In this document: positions 8,139-16,640 of the stretch, piece after piece
Numbering within the stretch: the first letter of the stretch is position 1
How the letters are laid out: each line of letters opens with the position of its first letter
Assembly (NCBI RefSeq): GCF_014196495.1
Contig: NZ_JACIDT010000003.1
Coordinates: forward strand, 124,001 to 188,000
Direction: 5' to 3'
DNA: 64,000 nt
Origin: Sphingobium jiangsuense
Lineage (GTDB): Bacteria > Pseudomonadota > Alphaproteobacteria > Sphingomonadales > Sphingomonadaceae
Notes under the pieces: generated by a model
Databases searched by the model: none
Seen by the model: the letters and a program-made list of their open reading frames with translations, nothing else
Told to the model about the DNA's origin: nothing
Translations under genes and position numbers: made by a program

Positions 8139-9332
8139 ATGAGTCGTCTGACAGGGTCCGTTCCGTTCGTGCTGATCGACGATGCCCGGCCGGGGGGCGG
8201 GCGTCGGGCGATGCTCTACCATGATCCGGTCGGACAGGTCGTCGCGCGGACGATGGACGAGGTGCGGCCCGCGCTCCTGCGGCTGCGCACCGCGCGGGCG
8301 GAAGGGCTGCACGTGGCCGGCTTTCTCTCCTACGAGGCCGGGCTGGCGCTGGAGGAAAGGCTGCGGCGCATCGATCCGCGCCGGCGCGCAGGCGACCCCC
8401 CGCTGCTCTGGTTCGGGCTGTTCGCACGCGGCGAGCAGGTGGACGCTGGTGAACTGCTGGAGGCGGCGGGCGGGCGCGAGACGGCTTTCGCGACGCCGGA
8501 GCCGGTCATCGCCCGGTCCGACTATGAGGCCGCCTTCGCGGCGGTGCGCGAGGCGATCGTCGCCGGGGACATTTATCAGGCCAATTTCACCTTTCCCTGC
8601 ACGGTCAGGGTGGGCGGCGATCCGCTGTCCTTCTATCGCACGATCCGGCCGAGGGCGGCGGCCGGGCACGGGGCGCTGGTCTTTACCGGCGACCATTGGC
8701 TGCTCAGTTTCTCGCCCGAACTGTTCTTCGCGCTCGACGGGCGGGATCTGACGACGCGGCCGATGAAGGGCACCGCGCTGCGCGATCCGGACCCGGCGCG
8801 GGATGCCGCCCAGGCGCGGGAGCTGGCGGGCGACCCCAAGCAGCGGGCGGAGAACCTGATGATCGTCGACCTGCTGCGCAACGACCTCTCGCGCATCGCC
8901 GAGCCGGGCAGCGTGCAGGTGCCGCATCTCTTCACCGTGGAAAGCTATCCGACGGTGCACCAGATGGTGTCGACCGTCACCGGGCGGCTGGCCGGGGGGC
9001 TGGATGCGGTGGACGCGCTGGAGGCGCTGTTTCCCTGCGGCTCCATCACCGGCGCGCCGAAAATCCGGGCGATGGAGATCATCCACGCGACCGAAGGCCA
9101 TCCGCGCGGGCCCTATACCGGATCGATCGGCTATATCGATGCGCGGGGGGATGCGCTGTTCAATGTTGCCATACGCACCATTTCCGTGAAAAATGGCGAG
9201 GATGACGGTGTGATCGGCCTCGGTTCCGGGCTGGTTGCGGATTCGGTGGCGGCGGACGAATGGCATGAATGTCTGGACAAGGGACGTTTCCTCTCCTCCC
9301 CGCAGGCAGGGAGGGCCGATGAGCGAAGGTGA
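8139..9332 (+). CDS. pabB: Aminodeoxychorismate synthase component I
   Basis: Makes 4-amino-4-deoxychorismate from chorismate for folate synthesis, taking ammonia from a PabA-type glutaminase encoded elsewhere. 397 residues. The chorismate-binding domain fills the C-terminal two thirds: GDIYQANFTF, SPELFF, RPMKGTALR, the NLMIVDLLRNDL stretch, and GSITGAPKIRAMEII. The Lys in PMKGT is the PabB-type residue; anthranilate synthases have Ala there (PIAGT), which argues for pabB over trpE. The ATG at 8139 was preferred because the upstream residues are not family-like. The pabC start lies inside its 3' end (14-base overlap), so the two are translationally coupled. Confidence 0.93.
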   Translation: MSRLTGSVPFVLIDDARPGGGRRAMLYHDPVGQVVARTMDEVRPALLRLRTARAEGLHVAGFLSYEAGLALEERLRRIDPRRRAGDPPLLWFGLFARGEQVDAGELLEAAGGRETAFATPEPVIARSDYEAAFAAVREAIVAGDIYQANFTFPCTVRVGGDPLSFYRTIRPRAAAGHGALVFTGDHWLLSFSPELFFALDGRDLTTRPMKGTALRDPDPARDAAQARELAGDPKQRAENLMIVDLLRNDLSRIAEPGSVQVPHLFTVESYPTVHQMVSTVTGRLAGGLDAVDALEALFPCGSITGAPKIRAMEIIHATEGHPRGPYTGSIGYIDARGDALFNVAIRTISVKNGEDDGVIGLGSGLVADSVAADEWHECLDKGRFLSSPQAGRADERR

Positions 9333-9945
9333 GATGGCGGGGTTCGACCTCATCGAAACCATATCCTTCGATCCGTCCGAGGGCATGCCGCTGCTCGAAT
9401 TCCATCTTGAGCGGCTGAAGGGCAGCGCGGACGCGCTGGGCTTCGCGTTCGACCGGCACGGCGCGCGCAACGAATTGCAGGCGGCGACCTTTCATGTGCG
9501 GCACCGGGCGAAGGTGCGGATGATGGTGTCGCGTTCGGGCGCGCTGGCGATCGAGCTGCGGCCGCATGAAAGCTGGCCCGATGCGGTGATGAAGGTGCGC
9601 GCGGTGCCGCGCCCCGTGCCCGCCGACGACTGGCGGCTGCGCCACAAGACCACCGACCGCCAATTCTATCGCGACGCGCTGGCGCAAGGCGGCACCTTCG
9701 AGGTGGTGATGACCGACGAGGCGGGGTTCCTGACCGAGGGCTGCTTTTCCAACATCTTCGTGGAGCGCGGCGACAAGCTGGTGACGCCGCCGCTGTCGCG
9801 CGGCCTGTTGCCGGGCGTGCTCCGCGCCAGCCTGCTCGCCTGCGGCGAGGCGGTGGAAGGGGACCTGCGCCCGTTTGATCTCGACCACGGCTTTTTCATC
9901 GGCAATGCGGCACGCGGGATGACGGCGGCACGGCTGTTGCGCTGA
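9319..9945 (+). CDS. pabC: Aminodeoxychorismate lyase (class IV aminotransferase family)
   Basis: A PLP enzyme of fold-type IV, 208 residues, most likely the 4-amino-4-deoxychorismate lyase that releases p-aminobenzoate and pyruvate. The features are the R.KTTDRQFYRDA stretch with the PLP-binding Lys (about 114), E/DEAGFLTEG..SNIF, and GLLPGVLR. All fit class IV aminotransferases (PabC, IlvE, Dat). The 14-base overlap with pabB is the main reason to call it PabC rather than a branched-chain aminotransferase, and a separate ilvE lies at 54.8 kb. It is shorter than E. coli PabC because the N-terminal segment is reduced. Confidence 0.88.
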   Translation: MSEGEMAGFDLIETISFDPSEGMPLLEFHLERLKGSADALGFAFDRHGARNELQAATFHVRHRAKVRMMVSRSGALAIELRPHESWPDAVMKVRAVPRPVPADDWRLRHKTTDRQFYRDALAQGGTFEVVMTDEAGFLTEGCFSNIFVERGDKLVTPPLSRGLLPGVLRASLLACGEAVEGDLRPFDLDHGFFIGNAARGMTAARLLR

Positions 9946-10047
9946 TCGGTCGCTTCCCCGTCGCCGGGCCGGTGCGCGGTTGCTCTTGGCATTGGGCTGG
10001 GCTAAGGCGCCCATGATTCTCCACCGGACTCGTAAGGAAAGTTCCTC

Positions 10048-11250
10048 ATGACCAAGACCTCTGCCGCATTGGGCCGCATCCAGCCGTCCGCCACCCTGGC
10101 GATGACCGGTCGGGTGATCGAGCTGAAACGTCAGGGGGTGGACGTGATCGGCCTGTCGGCGGGCGAGCCGGATTTCGACACGCCCGATTTCGTCAAGGAA
10201 GCCGCGATCGCCGCGATCCGCGCGGGGCAGACCAAATATACCGACGTCGACGGCACAGCCGAACTGAAGGAAGCGGTCGCGGGCAAGTTCAAGCGCGACA
10301 ACGGCCTCGTCTATGAGCGCAGCCAGATCAGCATCAACGCGGGCGGCAAGCACACGCTGTTCAACGCGCTGGTGGCGACGGTCGAGCAGGGCGACGAGGT
10401 GATCATTCCCGCGCCCTATTGGGTCAGCTATCCCGATATCGTCAACTTCGCGGGCGGCACGCCGGTGTTCATCGAAGGCCCGGCGAGCCAGGGCTACAAG
10501 ATCACCGCCGCGCAGCTGGAGGCGGCGATCACCCCGCGCACCAAATGGGTGCTGCTGAACTCGCCCTCCAACCCTTCGGGCGCGGCCTATAGCGCCGACG
10601 AGCTGAAGGAGCTGGGCGAGGTGCTGCTGCGCCATCCGCATGTGCTGGTGCTGACCGACGACATGTATGAGCATGTCTGGTACGCGCCGACGCCCTTCGC
10701 GACCATCGCGCAGGTGTGCCCGGACCTGTACGATCGCACGCTGACGGTCAACGGCTGTTCGAAGGCGTTCGCGATGACCGGCTGGCGCATCGGCTTTGCG
10801 GGCGGCCCGGTGTGGATTATCAACGCGATGCGCAAGTTGCAGTCGCAGTCGACCTCCAACCCCTGCTCGATCAGCCAGGCGGCGGCTGTGGCCGCGCTGA
10901 ACGGCGACCAGAGCTTCCTCGAAGAGCGCAACGTTGCGTTCAAGAAGCGCCGCGACATGGTCGTCGCGATGCTGAACGACGCGCCGGGCCTCGATTGCCC
11001 GGTGCCGGAGGGCGCGTTCTACGTCTATCCCGACGCCAGCGGCGTGATGGGCAAGACCACCCCCAAGGGGCAGAAAATCGTGACCGACGAGGACCTCATC
11101 AACTATTTCCTCGACGATTACGGCGTCGCGGCCGTGCATGGCGGCGCCTTCGGCCTCTCGCCTGCGTTCCGCATCAGCTATGCGACGTCGGAGGAAGTGC
11201 TGCGCAAGGCGTGCACCCGCATCCAGGAAGCCTGCGCCGCCCTCAAATAA
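10048..11250 (+). CDS. Aspartate/aromatic aminotransferase (class I)
   Basis: PLP-dependent aminotransferase of the aspartate aminotransferase I-gamma group, 400 residues, the normal length. It interconverts aspartate and oxaloacetate using 2-oxoglutarate, perhaps with aromatic or prephenate activity as in relatives. Signatures: GLSAGEPDFDTP near 30, NAGGKHTLFN, LNSPSNPSGAAYS (about 173), and the PLP-Lys motif NGCSKAFAMTGWRIGF (Lys about 238). A good Shine-Dalgarno (AAGGAAAG) precedes the ATG. It stands alone: a 102-base gap separates it from pabC. Related enzymes are named aspC, aatA or aspB, so I give no symbol. Confidence 0.93.
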   Translation: MTKTSAALGRIQPSATLAMTGRVIELKRQGVDVIGLSAGEPDFDTPDFVKEAAIAAIRAGQTKYTDVDGTAELKEAVAGKFKRDNGLVYERSQISINAGGKHTLFNALVATVEQGDEVIIPAPYWVSYPDIVNFAGGTPVFIEGPASQGYKITAAQLEAAITPRTKWVLLNSPSNPSGAAYSADELKELGEVLLRHPHVLVLTDDMYEHVWYAPTPFATIAQVCPDLYDRTLTVNGCSKAFAMTGWRIGFAGGPVWIINAMRKLQSQSTSNPCSISQAAAVAALNGDQSFLEERNVAFKKRRDMVVAMLNDAPGLDCPVPEGAFYVYPDASGVMGKTTPKGQKIVTDEDLINYFLDDYGVAAVHGGAFGLSPAFRISYATSEEVLRKACTRIQEACAALK

Positions 11251-11421
11251 GCGGCATTTGCCGGGCGTTTCATCGCGGTTTCGGGGCAGCTTGTGCGCCG
11301 AAACCGTGCATATTCATGCTCTGGTAAGCAGCTGCGCGGGATAAGCGCGGCATCCCCTTTCCCAGTTCCGGGAGTCGGGGCAGCGAAGAGACGGACGTTG
11401 AGAATCAAGGCTATCGGAAAA

Positions 11422-11571
11422 ATGCTGACCGCGGACTGGTTCCGCCGCTTTCTGGCGGGCTTTGCCGTCGGACTGGCGGCGACGGTGGCGCTGTCCTCCG
11501 GCGGCGTGCGGGCCGAAACCGCGCCGTCCGCGCCGCCGGTCGTGGCGGTCGGCGAGGCCGCTTCTTTTTAG
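11422..11571 (+). CDS. Small predicted secreted or single-pass membrane protein
   Basis: A 49-residue frame starting at ATG 11422, with an in-frame TTG at 11398 as an alternative. It has a positively charged N-terminus (DWFRRF), a hydrophobic segment FAVGLAATVALSS and an AXA-like GVRAETAPSAPP, as in an exported peptide or a single-pass protein. I do not recognise the family. It lies alone between the aminotransferase and repeat DNA, and the only support is its signal-peptide-like make-up, so it could be spurious. Confidence 0.4.
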   Translation: MLTADWFRRFLAGFAVGLAATVALSSGGVRAETAPSAPPVVAVGEAASF

Positions 11572-11586
11572 AGAACCGACTTTCTC

Positions 11587-11656
11587 CCCCCAGCGCAGGC
11601 CGGGGTCGCAGGCCGTGTCGCACGCCATCTCCGCAGATGCCAGCCTGTGCTGGCAT
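11587..11656 (+). repeat. Double-hairpin interspersed repeat, copy 2
   Basis: Palindromes at 11587-11605 (CCCCAGCGCAGGCCGGGG type) and 11637-11656 (ATGCCAGCCTGTGCTGGCAT) are separated by 31 bases, the same spacer length as in the other three copies. It lies just after the small ORF and before the alkB 3' end, between convergent genes. Confidence 0.85.
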
Positions 11657-11701
11657 GGCGGGGAAGAAAAGGTTGAGAGTGGCTTCTAACCTCCTTTTGT
11701 C

Positions 11702-11754
11702 CTGAGCTTGTCGACCCGTAGGGCGGGCAAAGCCCAACGGGTCGACAGGCTCAG
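11702..11754. repeat. Hairpin-forming repeat of the CTGAGC-TTGTCGA type
   Basis: CTGAGCTTGTCGACCCGT (11702-11719) pairs with ACGGGTCGACAGGCTCAG (11737-11754), 17 of 18 positions, with a GGGC..GCCC mini-stem in the loop. A half-copy (TCGACAGGCTCGGCCCGAACG) recurs at about 48943-48963. Sequences of this type are common dispersed intergenic repeats in sphingomonads. Together with repeat copy 2 it fills the gap before alkB. Confidence 0.7.
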
Positions 11755-11839
11755 CCCGAACGGATTTCTGATGTTTTCCATCAGCCAAGCGCGGACGTCT
11801 ACCTAACCTGCTCGCAAGGCTTTCAAACCCTCAGCCGCC

Positions 11840-12448
11840 TCAAGCCTGCCTGATCCGCCGGAAGGTCAGGTTGATGCGCGGCCCTGTCGGGCGCCCCCGT
11901 TTCGGGATCGCATGTTTCCAGTTCGCCTGCGTGTCCCCGCGCATCAGCAGCAGGCTGCCGCCCGCGAGCGGCAGGCGGAAGGTCGGTGCGCCGCGATCGT
12001 GGCGATGGCGGAAGTGCATCACGCGCTCGGCGCCGAGGCTGAGCGAAGCGATGACCGGGCGCGGGCCCAGTTCCGGCTCGTCGTCGGCATGAAAGCCCAT
12101 GCCGTCCCGCCCGTCGCGATAGAGATTGAGCAGCACGCTGTTGAAGCGCGCGCCGCTCAGCGCCTCGATGCGGTCGCGCAGTGCCGCGACCAGTGGATGC
12201 CATGGTTGCGGATCCCAGAGCGTGCCCGAATAGCGATAGCGGCAGCCGGGGTCGCCCATCCAGCAGATGAGGCGCGGCTGCAAATGCGTCTTGCCGAACA
12301 GCGTGATGCTTTCCTGCCGCCAGCCTATGCCGTCGCGCAGCCGGGCGAACAGGCGTTGCTCGTCCTCCCCCGGATCGGGATCGGGCCAATAGAGCAGGTC
12401 GGCCCCAGGTAACGGGATCGCCAGCGGGACCGGTGAGGCGGCGGCCAT
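11840..12448 (-). CDS. alkB: Alpha-ketoglutarate-dependent dioxygenase, AlkB family
   Basis: Fe(II)/2-oxoglutarate dioxygenase that reverses alkylation damage such as 1-methyladenine and 3-methylcytosine in DNA or RNA. 202 residues, similar in size to ALKBH2/3-like bacterial proteins. The iron ligands are visible as His and Asp in GFHADDEP (about 118-120) and the distal His in NWKHAIPK (about 178). The 2-oxoglutarate-binding Arg residues are in RINLTFR near the C-terminus. NSVLLNLYRDGRDGMG is the usual nucleotide-recognition segment. The gene lies 8 bases downstream of the LigB-type dioxygenase gene and is probably cotranscribed with it. Confidence 0.92.
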   Translation of the reverse strand: MAAASPVPLAIPLPGADLLYWPDPDPGEDEQRLFARLRDGIGWRQESITLFGKTHLQPRLICWMGDPGCRYRYSGTLWDPQPWHPLVAALRDRIEALSGARFNSVLLNLYRDGRDGMGFHADDEPELGPRPVIASLSLGAERVMHFRHRHDRGAPTFRLPLAGGSLLLMRGDTQANWKHAIPKRGRPTGPRINLTFRRIRQA

Positions 12449-12456
12449 GCCGGACT

Positions 12457-13275
12457 TCAGCCGAAGCGGAAGGCGGAGACCGTCCAGCCGATCACCTTGT
12501 CGCGAAACACCGGGACGCCCCGGTCGCCGCCCGCCGCCCCGGCCGCGACCATCAGCGGGATCAGATGCTCTTCACCACCCGGCGGATGGGCGATGCGCGC
12601 CATCGGCAAATCGGCCCATGAAGCGAGCGCGGCGTCGCGGCGGCCGGGGTCGGGATCGCTCACCGCCTCGGCCAGCGCCGCGTCGAAGGCTTCGGCATGG
12701 GCCAGCGCCGATCCGTCGCGCAGGCGCATATTGTGGAAGCTCATGCCCGATCCGACGATCAGCACGCCTTCCTCGCGCAACGGGGCGAGCGCCTGCCCGG
12801 CGCGGGTATGGAGCGCGGCGTCGAAATCCTCGCCGCGATCCGGCGCGAGCAGCGAAAGCTGCGCGACCGGAATGTCAGCGCCGGGCACGGCGACCTTCAT
12901 CGGCACGAAAACCCCATGGTCCCAGCCGCGCGCCGCGTCCTCCCCGGTTTCGAACCCCGCCGCTTGCAGCAGCGCGGCGGCGCGATGGGCCAGCGCCAGA
13001 TCATTGGGCGCGTCCCAGCGCAGTTCATAGGTGTGCGGCGGGAAGCCGTAATAGTCGAACAGCAGATCGGGCTGCGGCGCCGTCAGCACCGAAAAGCGCG
13101 GCGCGATCCAGTGGGCGGAAAGGATGAGGATCGCGCGCGGGCGTTCGGGCAGGGACGGGATAATCCCCGCCAGAAAATCGCGCATCGCCTCCCACATCGG
13201 TGGGCAACTGCCGTCCGGGTTGAGGAAGAAGCAGGGGCCGCCGCCATGCGGAATATAGAATGCCGGTTGTTTCAT
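12457..13275 (-). CDS. LigB/DODA-type extradiol dioxygenase family protein
   Basis: 272 residues, class III extradiol ring-opening dioxygenase fold (YgiD / plant DOPA-dioxygenase-like). Candidate metal ligands are in the expected places: His10 (IPHGGGP), His55 (SAHWI), the His of RGWDHGVFVPM (about 117) and the His of GGEEHLIPLM (about 230). E. coli YgiD is zinc-dependent and cleaves L-DOPA in vitro, but the physiological substrate of most members is unknown. Nothing in the neighbourhood suggests aromatic catabolism; the gene pairs with alkB instead. Confidence 0.9.
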   Translation of the reverse strand: MKQPAFYIPHGGGPCFFLNPDGSCPPMWEAMRDFLAGIIPSLPERPRAILILSAHWIAPRFSVLTAPQPDLLFDYYGFPPHTYELRWDAPNDLALAHRAAALLQAAGFETGEDAARGWDHGVFVPMKVAVPGADIPVAQLSLLAPDRGEDFDAALHTRAGQALAPLREEGVLIVGSGMSFHNMRLRDGSALAHAEAFDAALAEAVSDPDPGRRDAALASWADLPMARIAHPPGGEEHLIPLMVAAGAAGGDRGVPVFRDKVIGWTVSAFRFG

Positions 13276-13391
13276 GCCCGCAAGATAGGGGCTGGCCCCG
13301 GCTGGGTCCAGAGAGACCGGGCGGCCGAAAGGCGCCTATCCGCGCATGACGGCCATGCATCGCCGCATGGATGACGACCGCCTGCGCCCGC

Positions 13392-13919
13392 TCACCCTTC
13401 CCGCAGGCGCGGCATCAGTTCGACGAAATTGCAGGGGCGATGGCGATTGTCGAGCTGGGTGGCGAGGATGCCGTCCCAGCCGTCCTTCACCGCGCCGGTG
13501 CTGCCCGGCAGCGCGAAGATATAGGTGCCGCGCGCAACGCAGGCGCAGGCGCGCGACTGGATGGTCGAGGTGCCGATCGTCGCATAGCTGAGCCAGCGGA
13601 ACAGCTCGCCGAAGCCGGGAATCTCCTTGTCCTGCACCTGCGCCAGCGCCTCGGGCGTCACGTCGCGCCCGGTCACCCCGGTGCCGCCGGTGGTGATGAT
13701 GCAGTCGATCGCCGGGTCGTCGATCCAGCCGTGCAGGCGGGCGACGATATGCTCGCGCTCGTCGATCTCGATCGCGCGGGCGGCGAGAATGTGGCCGGCC
13801 GCGACGATCCGCTCCGCCAGCGCGTCGCCGGACTTGTCGGTCGCGGGCGTGCGGCTGTCCGACACGGTCAGGATCGCGATCTGGACCGGGGTGAAGGGGA
13901 TGCTCTCGTCTATCGGCAT
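13392..13919 (-). CDS. moaB: Molybdenum cofactor biosynthesis protein MoaB
   Basis: Member of the MoaB/Mog family, which adenylylates molybdopterin before molybdate insertion. 175 residues, typical. Hallmarks are [20 protein letters not shown] at the N-terminus, the [16 protein letters not shown] loop (about 80-95) that binds molybdopterin, and [15 protein letters not shown] near the C-terminus. It lies 22 bases downstream of the lytic transglycosylase gene on the same strand. No other moa/moe genes are next to it; the MoeB-type protein at 56.4 kb may belong to the same pathway. Confidence 0.92.
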   Translation of the reverse strand: MPIDESIPFTPVQIAILTVSDSRTPATDKSGDALAERIVAAGHILAARAIEIDEREHIVARLHGWIDDPAIDCIITTGGTGVTGRDVTPEALAQVQDKEIPGFGELFRWLSYATIGTSTIQSRACACVARGTYIFALPGSTGAVKDGWDGILATQLDNRHRPCNFVELMPRLREG

Positions 13920-13941
13920 GAGGGGGCGGCCGCGCGGACGG

Positions 13942-15741
13942 TCAGCGTTCGATCCGGTAGCTCATCTGCACCGTCTTGCCGCCGCGCATGGTGGGGAAGA
14001 CCGGCCAGCGGCCCTGTGCCATCGCCGTCAGCGCCTCCGCCTTGCCGGTGTCGCGCTGCTGGTAGACCCAGTAGTTGCGCATCACGATGTTCACATAGGC
14101 GCGGGTTTCGTAATAGGGCAGCGATTCGATGAACAGCAGCGGGTCGCCGCCGTCCCTCACTTCGCTGTTCCAGCGCGCGACCGGGGCGGGCCCGGCATTA
14201 TAGGCGGCCATCACCTTGGGCAGCAGGCCGCCGGTCGCGCTCATGTCGCGCAATTGCTCCAGATAGCGCTGGCCATATTCCATGTTGGTCGAGGGGGTGG
14301 AGAGCTGGCTCGCGCTGACCGCGCCGCCCGCCATGTCGCGCGCGGTGCCGGGCATCACCTGCATCAGCCCGCGGGCGCCCGCCGGGCTGACCGCGTCGGT
14401 GCGGAAGTTCGATTCCTGCAACGCATGGGCGAAGACCAGCGCCGGGTCGACGCGCCAGCCGCCGTCGGGTTTCCAGTTCGGGCGCGGGAAATGGGCGTAG
14501 CGGTCCGCCTGCCTGCCCGCCGGGCCGCGCTGCGCCAGCCACAGCTGGGTCGCCGGCAGGTCGAGCGATTCGGACAGCGCAAGCAGCGCGTCATAATCCT
14601 CCGCGCCGCCCAGTTCCGCCTGACGGCGCAGCAGTTCGTCGGCCAGCCCGTCCTCGCCGATCTCGTGCAGCGCCAGCGCGGCGCGGATGGTCGGCGCGCG
14701 GCCCAGCTTCTTGACGGCGGCCTCGGCGCCGGGGGCGGGCGCGGCCGGGCGCGTGTCGGCCATGCCGAGCGTCTCGCGCGCCAGCATGCCGTAGAAAGTG
14801 TCGGTGCGGGCGGCGGCCATCTTCATCAGCGCGGCGACCTTCACGGGCTGGCCCGCGTTCATCCATGCGCGCGCCGCCCAATAGGCACCGGCGGCGCGCA
14901 TATCGTCATTGGAGGCGCGGCGGGATACCTGCTCGAACGCCGGAGCGGCGGCGGCGGGGTCGTTCTGGCGCCATGCGGCCAGGCCGATCGTCCAATATGC
15001 CTGCACCGACCAGTCGTTGGTCGATCCGGTTTCCAGCACCCGCGTCGCGAGGCGGCGGGCGTTGGCGTCGTCATTCTCGATATAATAGGACCAGGCGACG
15101 CGCTGGCGCGCCTCGGCGAGGCCGTCGGGCGACAGCTGCGATTCGGCGGAGCCGATCAGCGATTCCGCGCCCGCCGGGTCGTCGCGGTTGATATAGGGCT
15201 GGATCTGCCCGACCAGCATCTGCGCGGCGGCATCCTGCTTCGTCGTGGGCAGATAGCGGCGGCGCGGCGCGGAGCCCAGATAGACGAGCTTCTGCACCTG
15301 CGGGCCTTCGGGCAGGATTTCCGCCCCGCGCTTCTTCGCCAGCTTGCCGAGCTGGTCGGCATCGGGCAGCCAGTTGGCGCGGTTGAGCAGGTCCAGCAGT
15401 TCGAACAGCTCGACCTTCGGCGAATCCTTCGCGGTATAGAGTTCGGAAAGGGCGACGGCGCGGACGGGATCGTCCCTGTCCATCTGCATCGCGCGGGCCC
15501 TTGCCTCCGTCCAGTTGGAGGCGCGCAGCGCGCCGAAAAAGGCGCGATAGGCATCCTTGCCGCGCAGCGGCTGGACGGCCTGCTGCGCGCTCGCCGTGTC
15601 GGGCGCGCGTGTGGGTTGGGCGGCGGTGGGGCTGGTGCCGTCCGTCGAAAGGTCGAGCGTGAGGGAGGGGCCTTCCGCGCGCGCGCCGCCCGCGTGCAGG
15701 GCAAGGGCACCGGCGCTGACAGCAAACAGAAAATGTCTCAA
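13942..15741 (-). CDS. slt: Soluble lytic murein transglycosylase
   Basis: Periplasmic lytic transglycosylase that cleaves peptidoglycan glycan strands with formation of 1,6-anhydro-MurNAc. 599 residues. The start is a TTG at 15741, supported by a good signal peptide ([19 protein letters not shown]) and a 4-base overlap with the upstream stop (TTGA). The alpha-helical U/L superhelix fills about 40-430. The C-terminal SLT domain follows: HALQESNF with the catalytic Glu (about 445), [16 protein letters not shown], and [14 protein letters not shown]. It probably feeds muropeptides to the AmpG-like permease at 34.5 kb. Confidence 0.94.
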   Translation of the reverse strand: MRHFLFAVSAGALALHAGGARAEGPSLTLDLSTDGTSPTAAQPTRAPDTASAQQAVQPLRGKDAYRAFFGALRASNWTEARARAMQMDRDDPVRAVALSELYTAKDSPKVELFELLDLLNRANWLPDADQLGKLAKKRGAEILPEGPQVQKLVYLGSAPRRRYLPTTKQDAAAQMLVGQIQPYINRDDPAGAESLIGSAESQLSPDGLAEARQRVAWSYYIENDDANARRLATRVLETGSTNDWSVQAYWTIGLAAWRQNDPAAAAPAFEQVSRRASNDDMRAAGAYWAARAWMNAGQPVKVAALMKMAAARTDTFYGMLARETLGMADTRPAAPAPGAEAAVKKLGRAPTIRAALALHEIGEDGLADELLRRQAELGGAEDYDALLALSESLDLPATQLWLAQRGPAGRQADRYAHFPRPNWKPDGGWRVDPALVFAHALQESNFRTDAVSPAGARGLMQVMPGTARDMAGGAVSASQLSTPSTNMEYGQRYLEQLRDMSATGGLLPKVMAAYNAGPAPVARWNSEVRDGGDPLLFIESLPYYETRAYVNIVMRNYWVYQQRDTGKAEALTAMAQGRWPVFPTMRGGKTVQMSYRIER

Positions 15742-16514
15742 AGTTCCCGGCCCCCGAACAAGCTTCGCAATGATTTCCAGACCTCCGCCTTGGCGGACGG
15801 CTGCCCCACGATCAGGCGTGGATGAAGAATCGAAATACAGGGCACAATGCCGCCCATATGGTTAACAAAGGGTAAATTCTCGTTATTTTCCATACCGTTC
15901 GTCGGTGCAAAGGCACGGTTCGTCTGATCGCCGACCAGCATCAGCCGCTGCGGCGCGACCAGCCCGATATGATGCCGCATCCGCCGCAGCAGCGGCGCGA
16001 TCACATCGGCCTCCAGCCTGCCGCCGGGCGGCGCGGTCAGGCTGAGCGTGGCGATGTGGCAATCGTCAAGGCGGAGCCCGGCCGCGCGCAGCATGGCGTC
16101 GAGCAGGCGCATATGCTGCGCCTCCACCGGCGCGTCGTCGGCTTCGGGCGCGGCGAGCACGATCATCAGGCGCGGCGCGGCGTCCGACCCGATGGGCAGG
16201 AAGCGGCGCCCCGGCCAGCGGCCTTCGGGCAGATCGGGCGCCTGCGCCAGCCAGGCGCGGAAATCGGCCATGTTGTCCGGCCACACGGCGGCAGGCATCG
16301 GCGGCGTCGCGACGCCCTCGGGACGGGCGGCGCCCTGCGGCGGAGAGGCGCGTTCCTGCGGCATTGCGCGCGCCGCGCGCGGAGGCGGCGGGCGCAGCCA
16401 GTCGACGCTGTCCTCGCTCACCGCGCCGTCGACCCCGGCGGTCGCCCACCAGGAAAGCAGCCCGTCAAGCTGCGCCCGAACGAATCCGGTATCGGTGAAT
16501 TGCCCCTCGTGCAT
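15738..16514 (-). CDS. Uracil-DNA glycosylase superfamily protein (divergent)
   Basis: 258 residues. The C-terminal half resembles the UDG fold of families 4 and 5: LMIVLAAPEADDAP, RLLDAMLRAAGLRLDDCHIATL, then the MLVGDQTNRAF strand and the ILHPRL motif. Key motifs are degenerate. The GExPGxxED metal/water loop is not intact, and HPS reads HPR, so glycosylase activity is uncertain. The N-terminal 110 residues are variable and proline-rich. The start is uncertain: ATG 16514 fits the probable N-terminus, while ATG 16559 would add 15 residues; neither has a good Shine-Dalgarno. The stop overlaps the transglycosylase start. Divergent from the ETF-QO gene. Confidence 0.75.
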   Translation of the reverse strand: MHEGQFTDTGFVRAQLDGLLSWWATAGVDGAVSEDSVDWLRPPPPRAARAMPQERASPPQGAARPEGVATPPMPAAVWPDNMADFRAWLAQAPDLPEGRWPGRRFLPIGSDAAPRLMIVLAAPEADDAPVEAQHMRLLDAMLRAAGLRLDDCHIATLSLTAPPGGRLEADVIAPLLRRMRHHIGLVAPQRLMLVGDQTNRAFAPTNGMENNENLPFVNHMGGIVPCISILHPRLIVGQPSAKAEVWKSLRSLFGGREL

Positions 16515-16640
16515 CAAATGCTTGGGCCACGTCTTGACGAAGCCGTCAAGACGGGTCATCGCGCCAATTGTCGAAACGTTGGAACTGCACGCCAACCGGA
16601 GCACTAGAAACACTATGCGCATGACCGGTGGGAGAAGAAC

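Noticed and set aside
7834..11754. CRISPR-like periodic repeats
   Set aside because: The hairpin repeats are scattered singly through the window, kilobases apart, with no array of regular spacers and no cas genes.
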